14,186 bases of DNA from Thiotrichaceae bacterium (GCA_027009095.1 JALVDG010000099.1:1-14186); one strand, 5' to 3'; counted from the stretch's first letter, positions 7,411 to 14,077 are shown. The notes: generated from the sequence alone by a model not told the origin. Translations and numbers: made by a program.

Positions 7411-7535
7411 TCAGTAACTGCTCAGATTGTGCTCTATTTTGTTCGAGTTCAAGGCAAAAGGGCGGAGTTTATCAGTATAAATGAGCACTTTTAACGCAGA
7501 AATCGGGCAAAATAGAGTTCAAACTGAGTAGTTAC
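7394..7535 (+). mobile_element. Complete repeat family A element (MITE-like) with terminal inverted repeats and target duplication
   Basis: This 142-bp element has no ORF. It starts GTAACTACTCAGT (7394-7406), and the reverse complement of its right end starts the same way (7523-7535), 13 of 13. A second internal end, GTAACTGCTCAG (7414), continues as an imperfect 28-bp inverted repeat with the right end (through CTCTATTTTG). Flanks are directly repeated: AAAATCAA at 7386-7393 and 7536-7543, as after transposition; identity extends to 11 bp (7385-7395 and 7535-7545), so the exact duplication length is ambiguous. The extra 20 bp at the left resembles a copy of the right terminus. Another copy lies at 1-73. 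A transposase acting in trans is presumed, not seen. Confidence 0.8.
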
Positions 7536-7580
7536 AAAATCAAGTCATATCAAATAACACATAGCAAAGGAGGAGGATGA

Positions 7581-8396
7581 ATGCATGCTAAACAAAGCCT
7601 ATCCGTTAATAATATCATGCAGTATTTTAGCCCTTATTTACCCATCTCCTCCTCTCAAATCCATCTCTTTAAGTGTTTAGATTCGACTAATACATGGTTA
7701 AAGAGCCATGGTGGAAGTGGTGATATTTGTATTGCCGAACAACAAACCGCTGGTCGAGGGCGACGGGGTAATCGATGGTTATCTCCTGATGCGGAAAATA
7801 TTTATTGCTCAGTAAAGTGGTATTTTAATATTAGTCCAACTCATTTATCACTACTGAGTTTAGTAGTAGGACTATCAATTGCTAAGGCACTGGAAAAAAT
7901 CGGTTTAAGGGGGCACGGGGTCAAATGGCCAAATGATATTTTTTGGCTGGGTAGAAAAATGGGCGGTATTCTTATCGAAACTATTACTTCGTCATCACAA
8001 ACGATGCAACAACAGATTATTATTGGTTTTGGCTTAAATATAAATATGTCATCATCTGCGGGAAATACCATTGATCAACCGTGGGTCAGCCTTAACGAGG
8101 CGATGGGAAAGTCTGTCAATCGTCAACAATTACTCGCATTTATTCTAGAGTATCTTATCCATGATTTACAACAGTTTGAACATCTAGATATCCAACAATT
8201 TCAGTCTGACTGGCAGCAGTGGGATATATTGCATAATCAAAGCGTAACAATATTGCAAGAGCATCAAGAACATATAGGAGTTGTAAAAGGACTCGACGAA
8301 CAAGGTCGACTAGGTGTTAAGCTAAATTCAGGAAAACTTAGGTATTATGCATCCGCAGAAATTCGCTTGAAAAAGTCAGGACGTGTTTGTTTATGA
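7581..8396 (+). CDS. birA: Biotin--[biotin carboxyl-carrier protein] ligase, lacking the DNA-binding domain
   Basis: Activates biotin to biotinyl-AMP and attaches it to the carrier domain of biotin enzymes such as acetyl-CoA carboxylase. Catalytic motifs are GRGRRGNRW (58-66), KWPNDI (115-120) and KMGGILIE (126-133). A C-terminal SH3-like part (about 225-265) reads HIGVVKGLDEQGRLGVKL. At 271 residues it is about 50 shorter than E. coli BirA and lacks the N-terminal winged helix, so it should be a monofunctional enzyme and not a biotin-operon repressor. The start is set by AAAGGAGG (7567-7574) before ATG 7581. It leads the birA-coaX-SPOR operon, overlapping coaX by 4 bp (ATGA). Confidence 0.93.
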   Translation: MHAKQSLSVNNIMQYFSPYLPISSSQIHLFKCLDSTNTWLKSHGGSGDICIAEQQTAGRGRRGNRWLSPDAENIYCSVKWYFNISPTHLSLLSLVVGLSIAKALEKIGLRGHGVKWPNDIFWLGRKMGGILIETITSSSQTMQQQIIIGFGLNINMSSSAGNTIDQPWVSLNEAMGKSVNRQQLLAFILEYLIHDLQQFEHLDIQQFQSDWQQWDILHNQSVTILQEHQEHIGVVKGLDEQGRLGVKLNSGKLRYYASAEIRLKKSGRVCL

Positions 8397-9202
8397 TCTT
8401 ATTAGTTGATGTTGGTAATAGCCGCATAAAATGGGCGAAGCTTTATAAGGGGAAGCGTTCACAACAGTTTGCCCAAGATTACTCACATGAATACGCGGAT
8501 AGTATTTTATTAAGACTGCTCAAAGAAGGTGATAAAAAGAAGCGTATTAAGCTGCTTGTACTTGTTTGTGTTTTAAAAGCAGACTTTATCCAAAAAATAG
8601 AGGAGTATTGCCGACAACTTAATATCGAGATAAAAATAGTACGCTCTCAAGCTAAAGCTTATGGCGTAAGTAATGCTTATGATACTGCATCTTTGCTGGG
8701 AGCAGATCGTTTTGTCGGCTTAATTGCTGCACATCAATTAATCCCTGATCAGCATTGTATTATTATTAGCTGCGGCACTGCGGTAACAATAGATGCAATT
8801 ACTGTCAATGGGCAACATTTAGGTGGTTTAATTTTACCTGGCTTGCAATCATTTTCTGAATGCCTTATTAAAAAAACAGCATTACTAAATACGCCTAATA
8901 TGGCAAAAACAACTTTATTTGCTAAAAATACAGCAGATGCAATGACCAGTGGTAGTATTTTAGGTTTAGTTGAAGCGATAAATGGTATATCTTCCCAGAT
9001 GAAAGGAGAACTTCTTAAAATTAAGTGCTTAGGAGAAAAAACAGACCCAATGAATTCTGTGCAAACAATAATCTGTGGTGGTGATGCAAAGCTAATTCAC
9101 CATTACCTTCCTAATTCTGTTCAAAGAGAAGATGATTGGCTTATGCAAGGTCTACAGTTCATCGCTGAGTTTTATCTTTCTTCTATTGCAAACTCATTAT
9201 GA
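8393..9202 (+). CDS. coaX: Type III pantothenate kinase
   Basis: Phosphorylates pantothenate, the first step of coenzyme A synthesis, in the cytoplasm. The 269 residues carry the ASKHA-fold motifs: DVGNSRIKWA (6-15, phosphate 1), GADRFVGL (103-110) and SCGTAVTID (126-134), then GGLILPG (144-150). It is a normal CoaX length and clearly not CoaA. ATG 8393 overlaps the birA stop as ATGA, which favours this start over the TTG six bases upstream and implies translational coupling. Its own stop overlaps the next start in the same way. The birA-coaX pairing is common in bacteria. Confidence 0.95.
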   Translation: MILLVDVGNSRIKWAKLYKGKRSQQFAQDYSHEYADSILLRLLKEGDKKKRIKLLVLVCVLKADFIQKIEEYCRQLNIEIKIVRSQAKAYGVSNAYDTASLLGADRFVGLIAAHQLIPDQHCIIISCGTAVTIDAITVNGQHLGGLILPGLQSFSECLIKKTALLNTPNMAKTTLFAKNTADAMTSGSILGLVEAINGISSQMKGELLKIKCLGEKTDPMNSVQTIICGGDAKLIHHYLPNSVQREDDWLMQGLQFIAEFYLSSIANSL

Positions 9203-9834
9203 TACGCTTATTAATCCCTCTTTTGTTAATGGCTAATATCATTTATTTTATTCTAGCCTTTTTTTTAGGTGATGCTGCTTATACACCACCCACTGCCACA
9301 GTACCAGGTATTCCTGCTATTGAATTATTAGATAATAAAAAACCTGCTGGTGAATCAAGTAAGTATACACGGTGTTACACCCTAGGTCCTTTCAACAGCA
9401 AAAAAGCAGCAAGAATGGTTGCACAACAGTTAAATGATTTTGGTTTATCAGTGAGTACACGTCGCCAAAAAATGACGGATACATTAAATTATTTGGTTTA
9501 TTTACCTGCACAAAGAAGCCGTGAAGATGCCTTGAAAATAATTGATGATATAAAGAAAAATGATATAAAAAACTATCAGCTTATTGAATCTGGTCCTTAT
9601 GAAAATGCTATATCATTCGGCTTTTTTGATGATTTAAATAAAGCCCGTCGACATTCTGAGTATATCCGTTATTTGGGCTACGACTCACGTTATACTGAGC
9701 AGAAAGCGGTACAAGAGGTTTTTTGGTTAGATTATGATGAGCAAGCTGACATTAGTGCACCTGTACTACAATGGAGTCAGGCAATTGACCCTAGCTCAAC
9801 CGTACAGCGTATTCCACGTTGGTGTGAGTTTTAA
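9199..9834 (+). CDS. Membrane-anchored SPOR-domain protein
   Basis: The 211 residues begin with an uncleaved-looking hydrophobic anchor (3-23). Two SPOR-like units follow: YTLGPFNSKKAARMVAQQL (about 59-77) running to YLVYLPA, and a second with FGFFDDLNKARRHSEYI (about 140-156). SPOR domains bind denuded glycan strands of septal peptidoglycan, so a periplasmic role in envelope growth or division is likely. It is the third gene of the birA-coaX operon, starting in an ATGA overlap with coaX; this gene order is seen in other gammaproteobacteria, though the functional link is unclear. The C-terminus PRWCEF carries a free cysteine. Confidence 0.75.
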   Translation: MIRLLIPLLLMANIIYFILAFFLGDAAYTPPTATVPGIPAIELLDNKKPAGESSKYTRCYTLGPFNSKKAARMVAQQLNDFGLSVSTRRQKMTDTLNYLVYLPAQRSREDALKIIDDIKKNDIKNYQLIESGPYENAISFGFFDDLNKARRHSEYIRYLGYDSRYTEQKAVQEVFWLDYDEQADISAPVLQWSQAIDPSSTVQRIPRWCEF

Positions 9835-9859
9835 CAATATAATTTAGGAAGAAATTAAG

Positions 9860-9875
9860 TCAGTAGAAATACTGA
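9860..9875 (+). terminator. Small hairpin after the birA operon, weak terminator candidate
   Basis: TCAGTA (9860-9865) pairs with TACTGA (9870-9875) around a GAAA tetraloop, 25 bp after the SPOR gene stop. The following bases (TTATTC) are only modestly T-rich, so termination is uncertain. Confidence 0.35.
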
Positions 9876-9904
9876 TTATTCAAAGACAGAAAAATAAATA
9901 AAAA

Positions 9905-10088
9905 GTGACACCAAGTTGCCGTAGACTAGGTATCGACCTTGAACCAGAAAGGCTCAAGTGGGATCATCCTAATACTTATTAGGCTTACCACCGCAGCGGT
10001 CATGCACACAAAGCACTCGTCAAACCCCAGATAATGTAATTAGGCTCAAGGGATTTCCCACCTAGCTTACGAACAACCCAGAAGTCAC
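9905..10088. mobile_element. Repeat element D, 184 bp with about 28-bp imperfect terminal inverted repeats
   Basis: The left end reads GTGACACC, then AGTTG, then CTAGGT (9905-9931). The reverse complement of the right end reads GTGACTTC, GGTTG, CTAGGT (10088 back to 10060). The shared blocks GTGAC, RGTTG, CGTA and CTAGGT occur in the same order with two small gaps. The interior carries the palindrome CCTAATA-CT-TATTAGG (about 9969-9983) and two copies of AGGCTCAAG. No ORF is convincing and no target duplication is visible. Probably a non-autonomous element; no second copy lies in this window. Confidence 0.5.
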
Positions 10089-10379
10089 TCATGAGAAATA
10101 TACTAGTACAAAGAATCACATTTGTTAAGTACCTATGATCAGAAAATAATATATTTAGACTAAATACCAAGAATTTCTTATCTTCTTTTATATCCTTTTT
10201 TAAACTCTTTTTATTTACTATCGACATATGATTAATACAATATAATCATAGTGTTAGTTAATTTTATTTTAGATATTTTTTAATACTAAAGATACCTTAA
10301 ATCTAGGAGATAATATTCGTCTTCTTATTTTTCTATGCTTACTTATAACAATTTTTAATTTGAAAGTAATAGAAATTAT
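10089..10379. other. AT-rich spacer between elements D and B, with a partial end of element B
   Basis: No gene is supported here. Positions 10094-10110 (AGAAATATACTAGTACA) repeat nearly exactly at 10371-10388, where element B starts, and the similarity continues loosely to CACATT (10117-10122). This suggests a degenerate extra copy of the element B end. A 75-codon minus-strand ORF (10000-10227) runs from this spacer into element D, has no ribosome site and is not credited. Confidence 0.45.
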
Positions 10380-10653
10380 ACTAGTACATCAACCACATTA
10401 AACTGACGGATACAGCGAGTCAGAAAGCGGTTAGCCACTAAGCGCACTTTGCAGTGAATGGTTATTTCCTTCACCAAAAGTGCAACAACCTAGATGACCT
10501 CTTTCTGACTCGCCCTGCGGGAGCAATCCAAAACGTCCAATACGGTGTTATGGGTTTTGACAAGGAAGTAACCATTGCCCGCAATTCATGCTTTGTCTTG
10601 AACGATTTGGTTTGCTCTGTATCCGTCAATATAACGTGGTTGGAAGTACTAGT
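10380..10653. mobile_element. Repeat element B, 274 bp with 36-37 bp terminal inverted repeats and nested palindromes
   Basis: The left end 10380-10415 and the reverse complement of 10617-10653 share ACTAGTAC, AACCAC and TGACGGATACAG with about four mismatches and one gap. Inside are further pairings: CGAGTCAGAAAG (10416-10427) with CTTTCTGACTCG (10501-10512), 12 of 12; GCACTTT (10444-10450) with AAAGTGC (10477-10483); and 10457-10471 with 10562-10576, 14 of 15. The last competes with the first two, so two alternative folds are possible. ACTAGT at both outer edges could be the duplicated target. The minus strand has a 90-codon frame broken by two stops, too weak to call a transposase relic. 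Confidence 0.65.
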
Positions 10654-10691
10654 TAAGAAATGGAGCAAAAGAATCTAAGCTCAAAAGGGCT

Positions 10692-10742
10692 ACGAAAACT
10701 TTCACTGATCTTGAATGGGTGACTGCGTAACATCAGTTAATA
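10692..10742 (+). mobile_element. Fragment or end of repeat family C at the lipoprotein 3' end
   Basis: Matches the left end of element C (1155-1207) in inverted orientation: ACGAAAACTTTCACTGAT is identical over 18 bp, then the rest agrees with scattered changes down to ATCAGTTA. The lipoprotein stop codon (minus-strand TAA, 10737-10739) lies inside the terminal motif TAACTGATGTTACGCA, so the repeat supplies or replaces the natural gene end. The opposite terminus was not found. Confidence 0.6.
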
Positions 10743-11354
10743 ATAAGCAGCTGCCATTTTTAATTTTTTACGAGGATTCACAGGCTTTTTTTCGATTTTT
10801 GAAAACTTCTCTGCAAATAAAGTCATATAATATTTATCTTGTTTATCGAGCGGAAAATCTAAAGTTGTCATTTCGCCTGTAGGAGAAATATAGGTTTTTT
10901 CTATAACAGTCACTTCAGATTTATCAGTTCCTACGTCTTTACGTTTGGCTATCTTACCTGTGTCTTTGTAGCCTTTTGAAAGCAACGCTTTATTGATATC
11001 TTCAAAGTTAAACATAACACCGCCTGCAACGCGATTTTTGATCATGACATCGGTAGTGCAACCATCTGTTTCTGGTGAAATTGCAAAGCTAATTTTATTA
11101 ATATGTGTTTCAAAAACACCTTCAAAGCCTTGGGCAGGTTTGAAGCGTTTATCCTTTGCAAGAGCAGTTTTTAAAGCATCTCGATTGTCAAATTTTTTCT
11201 CACAAAAATCTTTATGTAAATCCAAAAATGTTGAAAGATATTCTGACTTTGATGCACTTAGCTTTGCAGATGTTTCAGAACCACAACCATTGAGTAATAA
11301 GCTGGTAGCGATAGCTGTTGAAAATAGTAATACGGATGGAAAAATAATACGCAT
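10737..11354 (-). CDS. Predicted lipoprotein of unknown function
   Basis: The 205-residue product has a lipoprotein signal peptide: Met-Arg, a hydrophobic run (4-21), then the lipobox LLNGC with Cys24. Residue 25 is Gly, not Asp, so outer-membrane sorting is likely. The mature part is lysine-rich and soluble-looking with two further cysteines (51 and 99) that could form a disulfide. I do not recognise the family. The start is supported by AAAGGGG about 7 nt before ATG 11354. The last residues (AAAYY) and the stop border repeat C, so the C-terminus may have been altered by that insertion. It is a single gene, divergent from the channel gene. Confidence 0.7.
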   Translation of the reverse strand: MRIIFPSVLLFSTAIATSLLLNGCGSETSAKLSASKSEYLSTFLDLHKDFCEKKFDNRDALKTALAKDKRFKPAQGFEGVFETHINKISFAISPETDGCTTDVMIKNRVAGGVMFNFEDINKALLSKGYKDTGKIAKRKDVGTDKSEVTVIEKTYISPTGEMTTLDFPLDKQDKYYMTLFAEKFSKIEKKPVNPRKKLKMAAAYY

Positions 11355-11804
11355 GGAGACCCCTTTATAATTCTTCTTGTTATTTTTTTATATTCACGAA
11401 AAATAAATTTTATGTAAGATCAAGGAGCATTCCTATCGAACAAAAGAGAATACTACTTAATTCATTATTTTTATATTTTTTACCAAGTTAAGGAAAACCT
11501 TGATAAACAAAAAGTATTTTATCGTGTATCTTAAAAAAATATTTTATAGAGGGGCTGTACTTATATCAAGGGACGGAAGGTCAAACTAGATAAGTGGTAG
11601 GTTCTACAATCACTTACTTGCAAGTATTCATGTGAAATATAAGAATTGATAACTGGTAAAAGCAACTATTTTTCAAGTGCTAAGGAATATGCATGAGAAA
11701 AGTTCAATCCCTAAAGGATCTTTTTTAGTGTTTAAAATATAATTAATTTGTCACTTCAATTATACTGCTCACCATTATTCATAATCCCTCAAAATTCTAT
11801 TTAT
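11355..11804. promoter_or_regulatory. Divergent intergenic region between the lipoprotein and channel genes
   Basis: About 450 bp without a supported gene. A hairpin forms at 11591-11616: TAAGTGGTAG, loop GTT, CTAC, bulge AAT, CACTTA; next to it is the palindrome CTTGCAAG (11617-11624). A perfect TATAAT at 11738-11743 could be a -10 for the channel gene, but no good -35 is present. A TTG-initiated extension of the channel frame from 11748 is possible but unsupported. Confidence 0.3.
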
Positions 11805-12635
11805 ATGACACTCTCCCAGTTTCAAGAAAAGTTTATTAGACTTCGTAATAATGGCTTATTTCAGAGCTTCATTATCACTGTCATTATCGTTTCAGCCTTA
11901 TTAATTGGTGTACAAACTTATGATATTCCAGAGTGGTTAAATCATACCATTGCCATATTAGACTGGTTTATCACTATCTTTTTTCTTATTGAGCTTATTA
12001 TCCGTCTTATCAGCATTGGTAGTCTGAGACGCTTTTTAAAAGATCCTTGGAATATTTTTGACTCTATTATCGTTATCACCAGTCTAATACCTTTTGAAGG
12101 TCATGAAACGGCTTTATTAGGACGACTATTGAGGATTTTTCGTGTACTTCGTTTGATTTCGATTATTCCAGAATTACGACTTTTACTAAATGCTGTCTTT
12201 GCTTCGATTCCTAAAGTGGGCTATGTCTCTTTACTGATGTTTATTATTTTTTATATTTATGCAGCCGCAGGGTCACTCTTTTTTAGCACAATAAATCCTG
12301 AGCTATGGGGAAATATAAGTATCTCGATGCTGACATTATTTCGTATTGCTACCTTTGAGGGTTGGACGGATGTCATGTATGAAAGCATGACGGTTTATCC
12401 GCTCAGTTGGATGTATTATCTTAGTTTTATCTTTATTGTAGCATTTATATTTTTAAATATGATGATCGGTATCGTGGTCGATAGCTTGCACGTTGAGCAT
12501 GCAAAAGAAGACCTAGAAACCGGTAAGGGAGAAACCGCAGAAGTCCATTGGATTAAAGAGCACACCGCAGATATGGAGCTACGTCTTAAACGAATTGAGA
12601 AACTATTAGAGGCTCAAGTCAAAAAGTCTAAATGA
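11805..12635 (+). CDS. Voltage-gated cation channel, single-domain NaChBac-type, with a Cav-like filter
   Basis: Tetrameric inner-membrane channel: one six-helix unit of 276 residues. The voltage sensor has S1 (about 18-36), S3 PWNIFDSIIV (81-90) and S4 with Arg107, 110, 113 and 116 at every third position. The pore follows S5 (about 138-160); the filter is TFEGWTD (183-189), then S6 (about 202-226) with FLNMMIGIVVD. The C-terminal tail has a heptad-like helix (about 252-273), expected to tetramerise. NaChBac-type sodium channels usually have TLESW; EGW here resembles Cav repeat I and suggests calcium permeability. ATG 11805 was chosen because channel homology begins there, although no Shine-Dalgarno sequence is seen. 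It converges on the FecR-domain gene. Confidence 0.88.
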   Translation: MTLSQFQEKFIRLRNNGLFQSFIITVIIVSALLIGVQTYDIPEWLNHTIAILDWFITIFFLIELIIRLISIGSLRRFLKDPWNIFDSIIVITSLIPFEGHETALLGRLLRIFRVLRLISIIPELRLLLNAVFASIPKVGYVSLLMFIIFYIYAAAGSLFFSTINPELWGNISISMLTLFRIATFEGWTDVMYESMTVYPLSWMYYLSFIFIVAFIFLNMMIGIVVDSLHVEHAKEDLETGKGETAEVHWIKEHTADMELRLKRIEKLLEAQVKKSK

Positions 12636-12682
12636 TGATATAAATACTCGCACAAAATTAAATTGACTTCATAATCTCTCTG

Positions 12683-14065
12683 CTATTTTTGCTCAATAAG
12701 AAACAGGCTTTCAATATTATTGTTGCTGTTAGCCTCATCCACCATATTAAACCCACCTGTAATTGCTTGGGCGTTATCACCAACAAAATCAGCGGATATA
12801 TCACCTGTTGCATTAGAAGTCGCTCCTGTTCTAGCATTAACTAATGCACCTCCATTTAATCCTAAAGATAGCTTGCCATTTGTTACCTGACCATCAAATA
12901 CTCCAACCCATGTATGTTCAGGCACATGGGCAGAAATAGTGCCATGATCCACTTGCCCACTATTAAAGTCTACATCCATTCTTACTGCTACATTAGAGAC
13001 TTTACCCATACTACTTTTTGATAAACTATCAATATTATGGCTATAGCTTACCGATCCTGTACGTTTTGCAATCACATCAGCAGATGTGGGTTTGTAGGTA
13101 GACCAGAGTAAACTACTTTGTATATCTGTTGATGCCCCTTGTTTTGAGCTAATCGTATATTTATTCCAACGCCCCCAACCAACGGGATACCCACCAATAT
13201 TTTGAGAAAAATCACTCACTTTTGTGTTAGAGCTAATCACCCCACTTTCTTGAGTAATAATTGGGTTTGATTGCGATATTGTATCAGTTCTCCCTTGATT
13301 AATAGTGCCTTGCCCGATAGTTAAACTACGAAAGCGAGCAAGTTTCTGAGGATTATCTAACAATGGAGTAATAGAGTTTCTAATTTGATTAAGGCTTGTT
13401 CCTGCTGTAGAACTATAACCTTCTCGAAATACAACTGGGACATTCACTAATAGTTTACATACTCCCACATTATCAACCAGTGCAAAACGATGTTTAGTGT
13501 GATCACCTAAGGTAATATCGCATTTTCCAGAATAGGAGCGAACATCAATATCCCCTTTCCATGCCGCAACATACATTCCCTCTTTTGTTATCAAAAGCTC
13601 AAACATAGTCCCACGGATACCAATAGTTGCGGAAGGTGTGCGTAGTTGATAATCCTTCTTGTTCTTTTTTCCAATAGCCCCTGTAATCGTACGAAGCCCG
13701 CCAGAAATCAGTTCCATTACTACGCTACCACGACCATCAGATGACTTTAATTCATATTTTCGCAATCGTAATACAGAGCTTTCTTTTAAATTTATTAAAG
13801 CATTATCTATCATACGAAATTGTGCCCTAGCATTCACACCTGATCGCAATATATCTTGTCGGAAAACAGGGCTAAGTCTTTTTAGTGATACACGCGAGCT
13901 ATTTCTCTCTGCTGTTATATTGCCACGAGCAAGTATCGTTTTTCCTAACGCATTGTCAGCAGATATTGCTCCTTGGGGATACAAGCCAGTTATTACTAGT
14001 ACTCCAGCAAGTTTGATTTGATGGAGTACTAGTACTCTTATTATTTTTATTAGTGTTAATTTCAT
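12683..14065 (-). CDS. Exported FecR-domain protein with C-terminal beta-barrel-like region
   Basis: The 460-residue product has an N-terminal signal (cleavage likely after AISA). A FecR domain follows (about 40-165) with the hallmark SGGLRTITGAI and YQLRTPSATIGIRGTMFEL. A low-complexity linker rich in Ser, Thr, Asn and Gln leads to a C-terminal beta-rich part (about 335-460) ending DFVGDNAQAITGGFNM, which resembles the small barrel of TbpB-type lipoproteins. No sigma factor or TonB receptor is adjacent, so it is not a standard FecIRA system; FecR domains also occur in exported proteins binding surface ligands. AAAGGA is best spaced for ATG 14065, not ATG 14071. It lies 12 bp after an outer-membrane barrel gene, probably its operon partner. 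Confidence 0.75.
   Translation of the reverse strand: MKLTLIKIIRVLVLHQIKLAGVLVITGLYPQGAISADNALGKTILARGNITAERNSSRVSLKRLSPVFRQDILRSGVNARAQFRMIDNALINLKESSVLRLRKYELKSSDGRGSVVMELISGGLRTITGAIGKKNKKDYQLRTPSATIGIRGTMFELLITKEGMYVAAWKGDIDVRSYSGKCDITLGDHTKHRFALVDNVGVCKLLVNVPVVFREGYSSTAGTSLNQIRNSITPLLDNPQKLARFRSLTIGQGTINQGRTDTISQSNPIITQESGVISSNTKVSDFSQNIGGYPVGWGRWNKYTISSKQGASTDIQSSLLWSTYKPTSADVIAKRTGSVSYSHNIDSLSKSSMGKVSNVAVRMDVDFNSGQVDHGTISAHVPEHTWVGVFDGQVTNGKLSLGLNGGALVNARTGATSNATGDISADFVGDNAQAITGGFNMVDEANSNNNIESLFLIEQK
13995..14033. repeat. 39-bp perfect palindrome inside the FecR-like signal peptide
   Basis: ACTAGTACTCCA (13995-14006) pairs perfectly with TGGAGTACTAGT (14022-14033) around a 15-nt loop. 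The length is 39 bp, a multiple of three, so the frame is kept; it adds 13 residues within RVLVLHQIKLAGVLVIT, where VLV occurs twice. Removing one unit leaves an ordinary hydrophobic signal. The outer ACTAGTACT resembles the ends of element B. Confidence 0.65.
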
Positions 14066-14077
14066 AATCATTTTCCT

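Noticed and set aside
10000..10227. Minus-strand ORF of 75 codons
   Set aside because: No ribosome site and no recognisable domain; about half lies inside repeat D and the rest in AT-rich spacer, so it is likely chance.
10376..10653. Minus-strand frame across element B that could be a decayed transposase
   Set aside because: About 90 codons with two internal stops (TGA, TAG). That is only slightly fewer stops than expected by chance, and I could not recognise a transposase motif with confidence.
10454..10678. Plus-strand 74-codon ORF in the repeat nest
   Set aside because: It runs through the paired arms of element B and has no homology that I recognise; the arms explain the open frame.
13659..14021. 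120-codon plus-strand ORF antisense to the FecR-domain gene
   Set aside because: The opposite strand has a clear FecR domain and ribosome site; this frame shows no recognisable features.
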